A program made the position numbers and the translations under genes. A stretch of 64,000 nt of DNA from Methanobacterium veterum (GTDB lineage: Archaea; Methanobacteriota; Methanobacteria; Methanobacteriales; Methanobacteriaceae). The notes beneath the pieces are model-generated. The model made no database searches. It was not told the origin of the DNA and saw only the letters and a list, made by a program, of their open reading frames with translations. How positions within the stretch are numbered: the first letter of the stretch is position 1; the number at the start of each line of letters is the position of its first letter. Of this stretch, positions 19,449 through 29,083 are shown piece after piece. Location of the stretch: the NCBI RefSeq assembly GCF_000745485.1, contig NZ_JQJK01000008.1:248001-312000 (forward strand). The letters run 5' to 3'.

Positions 19449-19644
19449 AGCTATTACTCGTTTTCTGTTAGTTAAGTGTAGTGCAATTTTGAAAGAAATT
19501 GAGGATTTAAATTTATTTAAGTTAAAAAAAAATAAATTTAACACTGCAAAATTAAAATTTGGCAGTGTTTTAAGTAATAAGGTAAAAAAAATAAAGAAGA
19601 GTTATTCTTCGTCTTCAAAGGTTATCAAAAAAGTTGTCAAATCT

Positions 19645-19903
19645 TAAAAAATCGGAGATTTTTTACGCTTAGAAAAATGCGCAGCATTTTTCTCCAGCTT
19701 CGATTTGACACAGCAAAAATCTGCGATTTTTGCATGCTACGTTTTTTCGAATGCTTTCAAAAAGCATAGCTTTTTGATGCCTGCAAAAACTTTGTTTTTG
19801 CGGCCGAGGAAACGAGTTTCCACTGGCCTTGAAGAATCTACGATTCTTCAAAGGCTGTCAGAAATCTACGATTTCTGACGCATCGAAGAAGCTATGCTTC
19901 TTC
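19645..19903. repeat. Palindrome array B
   Basis: At least nine short palindromes. Clear members are 19645-19666 (loop CGGAG), 19672-19692 (CGCAG), 19713-19733 (CTGCG), 19757-19777 (CATAG), 19783-19801 (GCAAAAA-CTTTG-TTTTTGC), 19808-19821 (GGAAAC/GTTTCC), 19831-19849 (GAAGAAT-CTACG-ATTCTTC), 19859-19877 (CAGAAAT-CTACG-ATTTCTG) and 19885-19903 (GAAGAAG-CTATG-CTTCTTC). The last overlaps the 3' end of the 159-aa gene, whose TAG stop lies in the loop. GTCAAAT at 19637 and ATTTGAC at 19703 form a further, wider inverted pair. Confidence 0.9.
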
Positions 19904-20371
19904 AAATGCTTCTGCTTTAACAACCTTAAGGTTTGGAGTCCTTGCATTTGGGTTACTTGCCTGAACTGCTTTTACTGTTACGCTTTTGACACTCTTGTTC
20001 ACTGTTTCCCTGAATGTATCAAAAACAACAGAGTAACTTTCAAGCTGATCTAGCTCAGTATCGTTTAAAGCATGGCTTAAACTATCTATTAATTCATAGA
20101 TCCTGCCGCCTTTTTCTCCATATATTTTAGCAACCTCATCATCGAAATATGCTGATGTTATAAGCCCACATATCCATTTCTGCTTGTTTTCATGGTCTGT
20201 GATTATAACATAGAACTCCTGTACTTCTTTACCCTTAATTTCCTTGGATTTTAATTCCCCGACGTATATTTCACCAGCTATTTCACTTTCTGGTTCTAAT
20301 TGAGAAAGGTACATGGTTTCATAGTCGTCGTCGTAGTTTGTGCTTCCTTTTTGGATTCCTAAATCAATCAT
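19892..20371 (-). CDS. Hypothetical protein in the recombination cluster, 159 aa
   Basis: 159 residues, acidic, with RBS GAGGTGA before the ATG. The middle part, with GEIYVGELKSKEIKGKEVQEF and YVIITDHENKQKWICGLI, looks like a beta-rich, perhaps OB-like fold, but I cannot name the family. It lies upstream of nucS and erf on the same strand and just after the 61-aa gene (15 bases), so it probably belongs to a DNA-repair or element-derived operon. Its last codons (FEEA, stop) lie inside a palindrome of array B. Confidence 0.7.
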   Translation of the reverse strand: MIDLGIQKGSTNYDDDYETMYLSQLEPESEIAGEIYVGELKSKEIKGKEVQEFYVIITDHENKQKWICGLITSAYFDDEVAKIYGEKGGRIYELIDSLSHALNDTELDQLESYSVVFDTFRETVNKSVKSVTVKAVQASNPNARTPNLKVVKAEAFEEA

Positions 20372-20386
20372 TTAATTCACCTCAAA

Positions 20387-20572
20387 CTATTCGCACTGAA
20401 CGTTTTCATCTTCGGGATGAGAGTATTCAAATCCTTCTTTTCTACACCAGTCATAGAAAGCCTCTGTAGCCCCACGAGATAATCGCCCTTGTTTGTCGCC
20501 ATATTTTTGTCGTGTAATTCTCCTGAATGCTATCTCCAATTCATCCGGAATGCATACTGTTACCGCTCCCAT
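20387..20572 (-). CDS. Small ribbon-helix-helix-like protein
   Basis: 61 residues starting MGAVTVCIPDELEIAFRRI. A short beta strand followed by two helices is the layout of ribbon-helix-helix DNA-binding proteins. It is first in the minus-strand run with the 159-aa gene. It may repress its own operon. No palindromic operator was recognised upstream. Confidence 0.6.
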   Translation of the reverse strand: MGAVTVCIPDELEIAFRRITRQKYGDKQGRLSRGATEAFYDWCRKEGFEYSHPEDENVQCE

Positions 20573-20765
20573 CCAATCATCATCCTTTTATGAAATATGT
20601 TTTATGCTTTATGTTATATGTTTTATTTTTAATATTTAAAGTTTTCGGTTTAGAAGAGTAGAAAGTATTACTAATAAGTTTAATGAGAATAGCTTAAATA
20701 AAAAATAAGGATAATACTAATTATTAAGGTAAAAGGGCTGTTTTTAATAACAATACATTTAAATA

Positions 20766-21164
20766 ATGTTAAATAATAGTCATATTATGATACTAAAACA
20801 TTCCAGTGATGTCTCTCCTGAGACAATGAAAAAACCAGGTTTTAATGATATGGAAGCACGTTTTCTTCTTACAAGTGATGATGGTTGCCCCAGATATGCT
20901 CTACGACTTATGGAATTTGGGCCTGAAGGACATACATCATACCATTGTCATAAAGAAGAACATGAGATGTTTTTCCTTGAGGGAAAAGGTGTTGTTGTTG
21001 GAGAAGAAAAAAAAGAGGTGCCAGTTCATGCAGGAGATGCGTTATTTATCCTCCCCAACGAATATCACCAAGTTAAAAATACTGGAAATGATATTTTAAA
21101 AATGATTTGTACTGTGCCTATTTTCCCAGGACAGACAGGTAAAGGTACAACACCTTGTGAATAA
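20766..21164 (+). CDS. Cupin-domain protein
   Basis: 132 residues; the ATG at 20787 (MILKHSSDVSP) is an equally possible start. One cupin barrel: motif 1 GHTSYHCHKEEHEMFFLEG gives the metal-binding His and Glu, and motif 2 GDALFILPNEYHQVKN gives the last His. Such single-domain cupins bind a divalent metal and are isomerases, oxygenases or sensors. The substrate is unknown. It is a single gene with AT-rich flanks. Confidence 0.85.
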   Translation: MLNNSHIMILKHSSDVSPETMKKPGFNDMEARFLLTSDDGCPRYALRLMEFGPEGHTSYHCHKEEHEMFFLEGKGVVVGEEKKEVPVHAGDALFILPNEYHQVKNTGNDILKMICTVPIFPGQTGKGTTPCE

Positions 21165-21526
21165 GTTAAAAAATTCATTTTAAATTTATTAAATTAATTT
21201 TTTATTTTTCCAATAAATTTACGAATTATAACTAAATAGATACTTTAAATGCATTTAGTTTATAATAAACTGTTTTTTAAATAAATTCCTTGAAAACATA
21301 ACTTTTAATAGCCAAATAATACAGTATATAGGGTTATAGTACTAATTTCTTTCAAAAATAAGGATAATTTATAATCTATGTTTTTGAGGGAAGTTTATTT
21401 ATAAATAAATGGAGATTAAGTTCTAAGGAAGAATATAAGTATCAAGTGAAACTTAATTAAAAATAACTATATGTTGAAGTCATTACATTACAATTTATAT
21501 TTTATATGTAAAAAAATGGTGATATC
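21165..21526. other. Intergenic, 360 bp
   Basis: AT-rich spacer. A TATA-like run (ATTTATATTTTATATG) near 21490-21508 would place transcription close to the PRC-barrel start. Nothing else is seen. Confidence 0.4.
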
Positions 21527-21793
21527 ATGAGAGTAGTGGAAGAAATTGTGGGAAAAGAAGTTTTAGATAGCTCTGCAACTATAATTGGAAAAGTAAAAGA
21601 TATTGAAGTTAACCTTGGTACTAAAAGAATAGAAGCAATTGTAGTTGGTAAAGGGGGCCTTTCAGAAAGCATAGGTATATCTAAAGAAGAAAATGTCATA
21701 CCTTATGATATGGTTAAACAAATAGGAGATAAAATACTCCTTAAAGAGTATATAGATGAGCCAGGACTAGAAACACAGGAATTAGGCATATAA
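21527..21793 (+). CDS. PRC-barrel domain protein
   Basis: 88 residues forming one PRC-barrel, with the typical start IVGKEVLDSSATIIGKVKD and the later IPYDMVKQIGDKILL. PRC-barrels occur in RimM and in photosystem and archaeal proteins, and act as small beta-barrel adaptor or RNA/protein-binding domains. Methanogens carry several stand-alone copies of unknown role. RBS GGTGAT precedes the ATG. The small zinc-finger gene and pyrE follow. Confidence 0.85.
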   Translation: MRVVEEIVGKEVLDSSATIIGKVKDIEVNLGTKRIEAIVVGKGGLSESIGISKEENVIPYDMVKQIGDKILLKEYIDEPGLETQELGI

Positions 21794-21863
21794 TATTTGA
21801 TTTTTTGTGTCTGAAGGATTTAATTAAACCTTCTATTTTAATTTTAAAGTTTGGGTGTTAATT

Positions 21864-22016
21864 TTGGAACTAATTGGAATCTGCAGTATTTGTGGAAAAG
21901 CCGGTAAAATGCATGGCTGCCATTTATGTGGAAGTACGGTCTGTAAAAGCTGCTATGATGTTTCAAAAGGCATGTGTAAACGGTGCGCAAGAAACCCTGG
22001 AAAAATGATTAAATAG
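21864..22016 (+). CDS. Small zinc-finger protein, 50 aa
   Basis: Reads from TTG 21864, with GGGTG a few bases upstream, to TAG 22016. Eight cysteines plus histidines are arranged CSICGKAGKMHGCHLCG, then CKSCYDV, then CKRC. This is enough for two zinc sites, like a small treble-clef or LIM-type finger found in archaeal housekeeping clusters. It lies 33 bases before pyrE, probably in one transcript. Function not known. Confidence 0.75.
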   Translation: MELIGICSICGKAGKMHGCHLCGSTVCKSCYDVSKGMCKRCARNPGKMIK

Positions 22017-22049
22017 ATCCCAATATAATCTAAACAAATCTATCTAGTG

Positions 22050-22586
22050 ATGTTAATGAATAACGAAAAAAAGAAACTTATAGACCTTTTAAAGGCAGAA
22101 GAAGTTATCAAGTTTGGTAAATTTACACTGGCTTCTGGAAAAGAAAGCGACTACTATGTAAACATGAAAATGGCCATTACAAACCCAGAAATCCTAAAAC
22201 AGGTTGCAAAAATTGTAGCAAACCAGATAATTGATGATAAAATAGATAAAATTGCAGGCCCTGCTTTAGGGGCTGTGCCTATAGCAACAGCAATATCTCT
22301 TGAATCATATATTCCAATGCTTATGATAAGAAAGGCCAAAAAAGGCTACGGAACAGCGAAGCTCATAGAAGGAGAACTTGTAGAAGGAGATTCTGTTGTC
22401 GTGGTTGAGGATGTAACCACAACTGGGGGTTCCCTTATTAAAGCAATTAATGCAATTAAAGATAACGGTGGAATAGTTAAAAAAGCAATTGTAGTTGTAG
22501 ATAGGGCTGAAGGAGCTGTCCAAAACCTTAAAAAAGAAGGGATTACTTTAGAACCTTTAATTTCAATAGATGATTTTAAAAAATAA
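22050..22586 (+). CDS. pyrE: Orotate phosphoribosyltransferase
   Basis: Adds the ribose phosphate of PRPP to orotate to form OMP in pyrimidine synthesis. About 178 residues. The PRPP motif is [13 protein letters not shown] near residue 115, and the family loop [14 protein letters not shown] carries catalytic Lys residues near 93. ATG at 22050 or 22056 are both possible; the GTG at 22047 is less likely. The length is normal for archaeal PyrE. Confidence 0.93.
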   Translation: MLMNNEKKKLIDLLKAEEVIKFGKFTLASGKESDYYVNMKMAITNPEILKQVAKIVANQIIDDKIDKIAGPALGAVPIATAISLESYIPMLMIRKAKKGYGTAKLIEGELVEGDSVVVVEDVTTTGGSLIKAINAIKDNGGIVKKAIVVVDRAEGAVQNLKKEGITLEPLISIDDFKK

Positions 22587-22603
22587 AAATAAAAGAAAAT
22601 AAA

Positions 22604-23170
22604 TTATTTATTATTTCCTTTATTCTGTTTTGATTGACTTTTATTTGAATTATTTACTTTACTTATTTTTGCAGTTTTTTTAGCATTTTGTTTAGAAAGT
22701 ACTTGTTCTTTAACAGCAACTTTATGTTCAAGAGCAGCCTCTCTTTTAATAAAACTGTTAATTCTACCAGGTGCTATTACAGTACCATTTTCAACTGTTG
22801 AATTCTGCATAAACGCAGTGATCTGGTTGTTTAAGCTATTAGCCTGTTTTTCAAACTGGCTTAAGGAGTTTAAAAGTCCAGCTGCAGTTGAATTATTAGC
22901 ATAAGTTGTTTTTAAAGTTTCTATTGTTGTTATTAAAGCTATTAATTTGCTTTGAGGATCTACCAATGTTTTAAACTGATCTGGTATTGAAGTACTGTTA
23001 TTTGCGATAGAACTATTATCAGTCGAATTATTGCCAGATACAGAATCATCAGTGCTTGAATTTGTGACATTAGTACTATTCAAGATATCAGATATATCCT
23101 CTGCAGAAATAGGGGCCAATAATGTTATGGCCATAATTGTAACCATCAAAGTTACCAAAATTTTTTGCAT
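22604..23170 (-). CDS. Secreted Asn/Ser/Thr-rich helical protein
   Basis: 188 residues with a clear signal peptide (residues 1-23, ending near LLAPISAE). An Asn/Ser/Thr-rich linker with N-x-S/T sequons follows, then a predicted helical region about 65-165 (TIETLKTTYANNSTAAGLLNS and on), and a Lys/Asn-rich tail. Converges on pyrE. It has no known domain and is probably attached to the cell surface. GGAGG-like RBS upstream. Confidence 0.75.
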   Translation of the reverse strand: MQKILVTLMVTIMAITLLAPISAEDISDILNSTNVTNSSTDDSVSGNNSTDNSSIANNSTSIPDQFKTLVDPQSKLIALITTIETLKTTYANNSTAAGLLNSLSQFEKQANSLNNQITAFMQNSTVENGTVIAPGRINSFIKREAALEHKVAVKEQVLSKQNAKKTAKISKVNNSNKSQSKQNKGNNK

Positions 23171-23452
23171 ATATCCGCCTCCATATATGTTTTCGATAAT
23201 AAGTAGTTTATTTTAATATATAAAGCTTCTTATGCATTATTTTCTAAAAAAAATGAATTTAATCCCTAATGTGGTTATAATCACGGATTTAAATCCATTA
23301 ATTATATTTTTAGTGACAATACTCACAAAAGGTTTATTTATTAACCACATAAAACAGGTTCTTAAATCAAATAAACTTAAGATATAACTCAAAATAGCTT
23401 AAAATAAAAAATAAGTAATAAATAAAAGAAAATAACAACTATCTTAAAATTA

Positions 23453-24025
23453 TCAATCTCTTAAATGCTTGACAAGATGGCCAAGTTCAGGCATCACTAT
23501 TTTTAAACCTAAACCCACCGCATTTGGAGATCCTGGAAGAGCTATTATCAATTTATTTTTATAAACACCAGCTGTTGCCCTGCTTAAAATAGCACCAGTT
23601 CCAAGCTCTTTATATGATTCATACCTGAATATCTCTCCGAATCCATTTAATTCTTTATTAAACAGGGGCTTTAAAGTTTCAATTGTTATATCTCGAGGCC
23701 CGATTCCAGTTCCTCCAGTTGTTATGATAACATCGACATCATAATTTTCTATTATATTACTTATAGTTGAAACAAGAAGTCCGGCATCATCAGGTATCAC
23801 TGAGTAAAAAACGAGGTTATTGTTTTCACTTAATGCATCTTTTATTAAACCGCCAGATACATCACTATCCTTATGTCCCTCGAGACCTTGTCTCGGGTCA
23901 TCAAAAATCAAAGATTTTTGACACATCAAAAAATCTTGATATTTAGAGTCACTTAAGGTTATAACTGCACCATTTACAGATTTGGGCGCTTGTTTTTTAT
24001 GCTCTTTCATACTTTCGCTTTTCAT
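23453..24025 (-). CDS. moaB: MoaB/Mog-type molybdopterin biosynthesis protein with palindrome insertion
   Basis: MoaB/MogA family protein, 190 residues, acting in adenylylation of molybdopterin for Mo/W cofactor (needed by formylmethanofuran dehydrogenase). Core motifs: VITLSDSKY near residue 21, [15 protein letters not shown] near 105, and [13 protein letters not shown] near 165. Between SDSKY and [10 protein letters not shown] about 20 extra residues (starting [10 protein letters not shown]) are encoded by palindromes at 23881-23940 and keep the frame. Usual family members are about 165-170 residues and lack this piece. The gene otherwise looks intact and probably works, as the insert falls in a surface loop region near the N terminus. 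Confidence 0.9.
   Translation of the reverse strand: MKSESMKEHKKQAPKSVNGAVITLSDSKYQDFLMCQKSLIFDDPRQGLEGHKDSDVSGGLIKDALSENNNLVFYSVIPDDAGLLVSTISNIIENYDVDVIITTGGTGIGPRDITIETLKPLFNKELNGFGEIFRYESYKELGTGAILSRATAGVYKNKLIIALPGSPNAVGLGLKIVMPELGHLVKHLRD
23881..23940. repeat. Palindromes inserted in frame inside moaB (C)
   Basis: Sixty bases made of CGAGA-CCTTG-TCTCG (23881-23895), TCAAAAAT-CAAAG-ATTTTTGA (23901-23921, a 21-base palindrome with the CNNAG loop) and ATCAA/TTGAT arms (23925-23940). Sixty is a multiple of three and neither strand's reading of moaB meets a stop. Confidence 0.8.
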
Positions 24026-24329
24026 AAAATCATCCTGTATTCATGATATTACTTAAATAAGGAAATATTTTGAGTTTAATAACTAAATACGATTTAATTG
24101 ATAATATATATGCCCCATATACTATATTATTTATTTCTATTATATTCTAAATATACACATTATTATATAACCAGTAAAATTAATTTTTAATCCTAAAATA
24201 AGACCCATATCTAAAAATAACGAAGAATAAAATTAATCTAAGAATAATAAGTCTTAAAATGAACATTCAGGCCTATTTAACAGTAATAAGAAATCAAAAG
24301 ATTTATATGCTATCCAATCAAACCATAAC
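24026..24329. other. Intergenic, about 300 bp
   Basis: AT-rich divergent spacer between moaB and the candidate RNA upstream of nob1. It contains a clear TATA box near its plus-strand end (24301-24309). Nothing else was recognised. Confidence 0.4.
24301..24309 (+). promoter_or_regulatory. Archaeal TATA box
   Basis: TTTATATGC preceded by AAAAGA. Expected transcription start is near 24330, just ahead of the structured stretch. Confidence 0.55.
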
Positions 24330-24480
24330 TAAATGGCATTAGATCAAAATAATGCTGCAAATTACATAAAAAGTCGTAGAAACAATTTGGAAACCAGGAG
24401 GGCATTAGATCCAATTCAGAGGCGGTTTAATTTTTGCGGAAAAATTAAGAGGAGTCTAATTTCGCCCTCCCTGCATACCT
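24330..24480 (+). ncRNA. Candidate structured RNA or leader upstream of nob1
   Basis: Three nested complementary blocks are visible: GGAGGGC 24397-24403 with GCCCTCC 24464-24470; ATTAG 24404-24408 with CTAAT 24456-24460; and a perfect inner hairpin TTAATTTTT-GCGG-AAAAATTAA at 24427-24448. The stretch is more GC-rich than its flanks and starts about 20 bases after a good TATA box. It could be a small RNA or the 5' leader of nob1. A 79-codon open frame (24333-24572) crosses it, but its later half is not protein-like. No known RNA family was recognised. Confidence 0.5.
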
Positions 24481-24609
24481 TTATTTGTATTTCATCGCAT
24501 AAAAACTTTCTGTATCTTATGATAATGGACTGCAAAAATGCCTATTTCAGCTTGAATGTTTTAAAAGGTTAGATAAATTTATTATTTTTAAAAATTGATA
24601 ACTGGTATT

Positions 24610-25119
24610 ATGCAAAAAAAGATTTACGTTTTGGACGCGTCTGCAATAATAGGGGGCTTTTATTCAAAAAGCTATGCTAATTTTACCACGAGTGGTGCTA
24701 TTTTAGAAATTAAAGACTTAAAATCAGGAATATTACTGCAGTCTGCCCTAGAAAATGGACATATTAAAGTAGATGAACCTGATCCCAAAGATATAGAAGA
24801 AATTAACAAGATTATCACATCTTCAGGTGATATCCTGCGGCTTTCTGATGTTGACAGAGGTATCGTGGCGCTTGCATTTAAATTCAAAAGAAATGGATTT
24901 AAACCAATTGTTGTAACAGATGATTACTCCATGCAAAACACCCTTAAAACCATTAGAATTGATTATAAAAGCGTTTTAACCCCTGGAATAAAAGAAATTA
25001 TCAATTGGGTCAAGATCTGCAAGGGCTGTAAAAAAAGATATCCATCAGACTATAAATTTGAAGAATGTGAAATATGCGGATCTCCTGTTTTTAGAAAGAG
25101 AATAAAGGCTGTTAAATAA
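24610..25119 (+). CDS. nob1: Ribosome-assembly endoribonuclease Nob1
   Basis: PIN-domain nuclease with a C-terminal zinc ribbon, about 169 residues, which trims the 3' end of 16S rRNA. It begins MQKKIYVLDASAIIGGF with the first PIN Asp in LDASA; further acidic residues lie in LSDVDRGIVALA and VVTDDYSMQN. Zinc ribbon: CKGCKKRYP and CEICGSP near the end. ATG 24610 is preferred over the TTG at 24595. The candidate structured RNA lies just upstream. Confidence 0.9.
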   Translation: MQKKIYVLDASAIIGGFYSKSYANFTTSGAILEIKDLKSGILLQSALENGHIKVDEPDPKDIEEINKIITSSGDILRLSDVDRGIVALAFKFKRNGFKPIVVTDDYSMQNTLKTIRIDYKSVLTPGIKEIINWVKICKGCKKRYPSDYKFEECEICGSPVFRKRIKAVK

Positions 25120-25260
25120 TATTTAACCAATTCTCTTAAAGATAAAAATAATTCTCTAATTAAATCTTAGCTAAAGACAATAAAAGTATTACATGATTAT
25201 TTTTTAAAGCTACAAATTCAGCGATAATTTTAATATATAATTCATTCAGAGAAAGAAATT

Positions 25261-26355
25261 ATGAAAATTGGTGTAGTTGTGCATGGACCCTATATAGTTG
25301 ATTCAGGTTATGCAGAGAAAATTTTGAACTTACTTAAAGATTATGGAGATGTAAAGGCACGACTTGGAGGAACAATGGGTAGAACTGCAGTATATGATGC
25401 AGGGCTTGAGGATAAGATAGACATAAGCCAAAAATTGTTTCCAAGCGAATCTATTGAAAAATTTATTCATGATTGCGATGTTATATTTTTAATAAACTAT
25501 GGAAAATCCAGCGTAACTGGCCATGCATTCGGATTTAAAGTTTGGAGCAGATGTAAAAATGTTCCCCCCTTAATTCAAATTGAAAGGCCTGGTGAAGCTG
25601 ATGGAAGCGTCATAGCCTGGAATAGCTCATTAATTGAATTTGCAAATCAAATAGCGGAGAGATTATGCTTAAAAGTTGTTGACGCGGAAGAAATAAAGAA
25701 TGAACTGATGAAAAGCGAAGTCACACAAACTCGCAGAAAGGTTGCAGGCGTATCCCCTAATGAAAATATATTTGTAAACGGGCTTGTCATTGGTAAATCA
25801 ACTTCATGTGACGTTACTTTAGTTGCAGAAGATGGAATTATAACTGAAATAGTTGGAGGGACCATTAAAAAACACGGAGTTGAAAAACTCGGCAGGGTTG
25901 ATTTAACAAAAGTGGTGATAAAAACAGGGCTGCTTAGAAGATCCAAAGTCACTCCAAGAGTTGCTGAAAAGCCCAAAACTGGAGATAAATTCAATGTAGC
26001 CTTTTTAAATCATGCAGCAGAAGATATTTACAAACTAAAAGATGCAGATATCGTTGTAACAGTTGGAGATGATACTACTCTTGTTGCAGGTGATATCCTT
26101 TATAGATTTGGAGTTCCCATAATTGGAATTACCGATGGTGATATTGATAAAGTGGTGGAAAAAGGGTTTAAAAATAGCAAATCCTTAATAATAGAACTTG
26201 AAAGTGGCCATGATGATATCATTGGCCAAAAAATCTTCCATGAGCTCTTCAACGAAGAAGAAATCATAGAAACAGAAAATATCGAAAGTTTTAAAAATGA
26301 AATACTACAGATTATAAATGATAACACCACTTGCTTTAAAATAAAAGAAAACTGA
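25261..26355 (+). CDS. DUF2117 family protein
   Basis: 364 residues matching the DUF2117 proteins of methanogens. The N-terminal 140 residues include a Rossmann-like part ([38 protein letters not shown]), and a central [25 protein letters not shown] stretch has the glycine pattern of nucleotide-binding proteins. Function not known. It ends nine bases before mmp2, so the two are co-transcribed, which hints at a methanogenesis-related role. Confidence 0.8.
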   Translation: MKIGVVVHGPYIVDSGYAEKILNLLKDYGDVKARLGGTMGRTAVYDAGLEDKIDISQKLFPSESIEKFIHDCDVIFLINYGKSSVTGHAFGFKVWSRCKNVPPLIQIERPGEADGSVIAWNSSLIEFANQIAERLCLKVVDAEEIKNELMKSEVTQTRRKVAGVSPNENIFVNGLVIGKSTSCDVTLVAEDGIITEIVGGTIKKHGVEKLGRVDLTKVVIKTGLLRRSKVTPRVAEKPKTGDKFNVAFLNHAAEDIYKLKDADIVVTVGDDTTLVAGDILYRFGVPIIGITDGDIDKVVEKGFKNSKSLIIELESGHDDIIGQKIFHELFNEEEIIETENIESFKNEILQIINDNTTCFKIKEN

Positions 26356-26364
26356 GGTGTACAA

Positions 26365-27351
26365 GTGGATTTAAACTCTCTCATTGATTCTATAAAAAAT
26401 TTTGAAGGAATTACACGAAAAAATTCCATAAATCATATTGCAAATATTTTAAAAGATACTTATAATATTGCTGGAAATACTATTTTAAGCTTTGGCGACG
26501 ACGCATCGGCCATAGAAATAGGAAATGAAAAATTAGCTCTTCTTGCAGCCGATGGAATGTGGGGAAGGCTTATGGAAGCTGATCCACGCTGGGCTGGTTA
26601 CTGTTCTGTTTTAGTTAACGTGAATGATATTGCTGCTATGGGCGGAAGGCCAATTGGTATGACTAATGTTATTTCTACAAAAGACAAAAAAATATGCAAC
26701 GAAATTATGGAAGGTATTAATGAAGGAGTTAAAAAGTTCGGAGTCCCAATGGTAGGGGGCCATTTACATCCAGATACACCATATAATGCTTTAGATGTGT
26801 CTATTACAGGGATAGTAGATAAAGATGCAGTTATTACAAGCTGTGATGCTAATATAGGCGATAAAGTTATAATTGCAATTGATATTGATGGAAAACTGCA
26901 TCCGCAATTCGATCTTAACTGGGATACAACCACAATGAAAAGTGATGAACTTGTACAGGCCCAGATTGAAGTTATGAATAAGATAGGTAAAGAAAAATTG
27001 GTAACTGCAGGTAAAGATATAAGCAATCCCGGAACTTTAGGTACGCTTGGAATGTTACTTGAAGCGTCTGGTGTAGGTGCAAATGTTGAACTTGAAAAGA
27101 TCCCGCGAAATGAAAGTGTAAAATGGGAGCAGTGGCTCAAATTATATCCAGGATCAGGTTTTGTTCTTACTGCAGAAAGCAGTACTGTAAGCCGGTGTAT
27201 TGAACTACTTGAAGAAGTTAATATAACTGCTTCAGTCGCTGGAGAAATTATTGAAGATAAAAAGCTTTATGTGACTCATGAAGACCAAAAGGCAATCTTA
27301 TTTGACTTCCAAAAGGATAAAATAACTGGTGTTAAAGAGGAACGATCATAA
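26365..27351 (+). CDS. Methanogenesis marker protein 2 (PurM/AIR synthase-like)
   Basis: 328 residues, GTG start with GAGGTG upstream. Two PurM-like halves: N-terminal ATP-binding part with [25 protein letters not shown] and [17 protein letters not shown], and C-terminal part with [20 protein letters not shown]. The fold is shared with AIR synthase, selenophosphate synthetase and HypE, which use ATP. Mmp2 is found in nearly all methanogens; its reaction is not settled. Co-transcribed with the DUF2117 gene and 200 bases ahead of the mmp3 run. Confidence 0.9.
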   Translation: MDLNSLIDSIKNFEGITRKNSINHIANILKDTYNIAGNTILSFGDDASAIEIGNEKLALLAADGMWGRLMEADPRWAGYCSVLVNVNDIAAMGGRPIGMTNVISTKDKKICNEIMEGINEGVKKFGVPMVGGHLHPDTPYNALDVSITGIVDKDAVITSCDANIGDKVIIAIDIDGKLHPQFDLNWDTTTMKSDELVQAQIEVMNKIGKEKLVTAGKDISNPGTLGTLGMLLEASGVGANVELEKIPRNESVKWEQWLKLYPGSGFVLTAESSTVSRCIELLEEVNITASVAGEIIEDKKLYVTHEDQKAILFDFQKDKITGVKEERS

Positions 27352-27547
27352 AATTACCGCACAACATAAATTATTAGACATATGATGATTATAAATTAAA
27401 TAAATTAAGCACTAGGATTAATGAATTGAATCGCTGCAAATATCTACGGTTCACCATTATAGTTCAATAAATATCTCATAGATATAACTCAAAAGAATTA
27501 CTCAATCTAAATAAATCATTCATAAAATTAGTCCATGAGGAGATTTA

Positions 27548-29083
27548 ATGTTTGTAAGGGTCAATGGAGAAGAAATAGACCTCCCCGAGGGTTCTACAAT
27601 AAAGGATGCTATCAAAGCTGCAAATGCACCATATATGGAAGGCTGTGTCCTCAGTATTATTAAAGGTAAAGAGGAATTTGAAAAGCACGTAAATAAATAC
27701 AAAATAAAAACCAGCAAAGGAAGCGTAATAATTGAATTACTTGAAAACGGCCCTTCAGATCTAGTTGAAGTATGGAAAAACATGTATAAAGAGTTTGAGA
27801 ATCAGGAGGTGCGGTGGACGACCTCAAGTGAAGTTTCTCTTGGGCCTATTAAAACAAACCTTACTCCAACAAGAGATGAATACAAATATGGAAAATGGGA
27901 TGTTATTATAAGCCTTTCAGGTTTTACTGCAGATTCAACCCATATTATCTTAAGTAAATCCAAACATGAAGCAGTGTATGGTGTTCCTGAAGGAAGTAAT
28001 GGAGTTTTTGCTAAGGTACTTGGTGGTAAACGGACTCTACTTAATCTCACAGATGACGATACAATAAAAGAAATTAAACCAGTTATAGAACGAAGCAGCA
28101 CTGTAAAAAGCGCTACAGTAATTGATTTAGATACACCCATTACTGAAGGAAACGAATTGTTTACTTATGTTTTAATTAATCCTGAATTCAAATCGCCCCA
28201 GTCTGTTGAACATTTCTTTGCATTAGCTGAAGAAGGTAAAATCAAGGTAGACTATGAATCTAATTCTTTTGTAGGGTTTTACAGATTACAAGGGCTTTCA
28301 AAACCTTCAGAATATATAGATCAAAGAACACGGGGAACAGTTACCCTCAGAAATACCGGCAAAGGAGCTGGACGGGTTTATATTTACCGGGAAGACAGGG
28401 TTTCTACACCACCCCATACAGTTATAGGGCACGTTAATAAAGGAATACAGCTTTTAGATATTGCAAACACTGGAGATTATATCACAGTTAAAGCAGACCC
28501 TGAGAGGGTAATGACACTTTCTATGACCCAAAAAGAAGCAGAAGAGTATCTATCTTCACGAGGCATAGAACAAATACGTGAGGGCTTAGATGATGATAAT
28601 GCAATAGTTGTAAGCCAGGACCCATTATATACAACAGAAATTATCAATGCCCAAAAGGTAAAAACCCTTGGAGTTAAGGAAGATGAAATAATTTACATCG
28701 ATATAGATGATAATGCACCAAGATCTTCATGGTACTTCCAGAAAATTACAGGACTCCTTGATTATCCAATAGGATCTCTTAAAGTTCACTTCGCATTCCC
28801 TGGAATGAAGGTAATGATGTTTGAGGGAAAAGCAAAAGAAGCACGAGGGCTTGTTCCAGAAAATACTCCGTCACAATGCGTAAATGCAGGTCAAATTGGA
28901 ATAACCAACATGTCAAGAAGACATGTAGGAATGATCGGAGTGAGATTTGAGGATAATAACGAATTTGGCCCTACCGGAGAACCATTTGCCGGGACCAATG
29001 TCGTTGGCCATATTGTAAAAGGACTTGAAAACCTTGAAAAATTTAAAGAGGGGGCGACAGTTTATGTCTCAAGAAAACTCTGA
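27548..29083 (+). CDS. Methanogenesis marker protein 3
   Basis: 511-residue Mmp3 (UPF0288). Begins with a ThiS/MoaD-like beta-grasp part, [21 protein letters not shown]. Further on it has cyclophilin-like beta-rich regions ([32 protein letters not shown]). Mmp3 is reported to be a part of the ATP-driven complex that activates methyl-coenzyme M reductase together with McrC, Mmp7, Mmp17 and component A2. First gene of a tight run through nifB. RBS GAGGAG precedes the ATG. Confidence 0.93.
   Translation: MFVRVNGEEIDLPEGSTIKDAIKAANAPYMEGCVLSIIKGKEEFEKHVNKYKIKTSKGSVIIELLENGPSDLVEVWKNMYKEFENQEVRWTTSSEVSLGPIKTNLTPTRDEYKYGKWDVIISLSGFTADSTHIILSKSKHEAVYGVPEGSNGVFAKVLGGKRTLLNLTDDDTIKEIKPVIERSSTVKSATVIDLDTPITEGNELFTYVLINPEFKSPQSVEHFFALAEEGKIKVDYESNSFVGFYRLQGLSKPSEYIDQRTRGTVTLRNTGKGAGRVYIYREDRVSTPPHTVIGHVNKGIQLLDIANTGDYITVKADPERVMTLSMTQKEAEEYLSSRGIEQIREGLDDDNAIVVSQDPLYTTEIINAQKVKTLGVKEDEIIYIDIDDNAPRSSWYFQKITGLLDYPIGSLKVHFAFPGMKVMMFEGKAKEARGLVPENTPSQCVNAGQIGITNMSRRHVGMIGVRFEDNNEFGPTGEPFAGTNVVGHIVKGLENLEKFKEGATVYVSRKL

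Noticed and set aside
19669..19851. 60-codon minus-strand frame inside array B
   Set aside because: It is entirely made of palindromes and linkers; the product is what any reading of the array would give.
24333..24572. 79-codon plus frame ahead of nob1
   Set aside because: It crosses the nested hairpins, its second half is not protein-like, and it has no ribosome site. A leaderless protein is not fully excluded.
26598..27140. 180-codon minus frame opposite mmp2
   Set aside because: mmp2 is a conserved gene on the plus strand; the antisense frame is low-complexity Ser/Ile/Pro.
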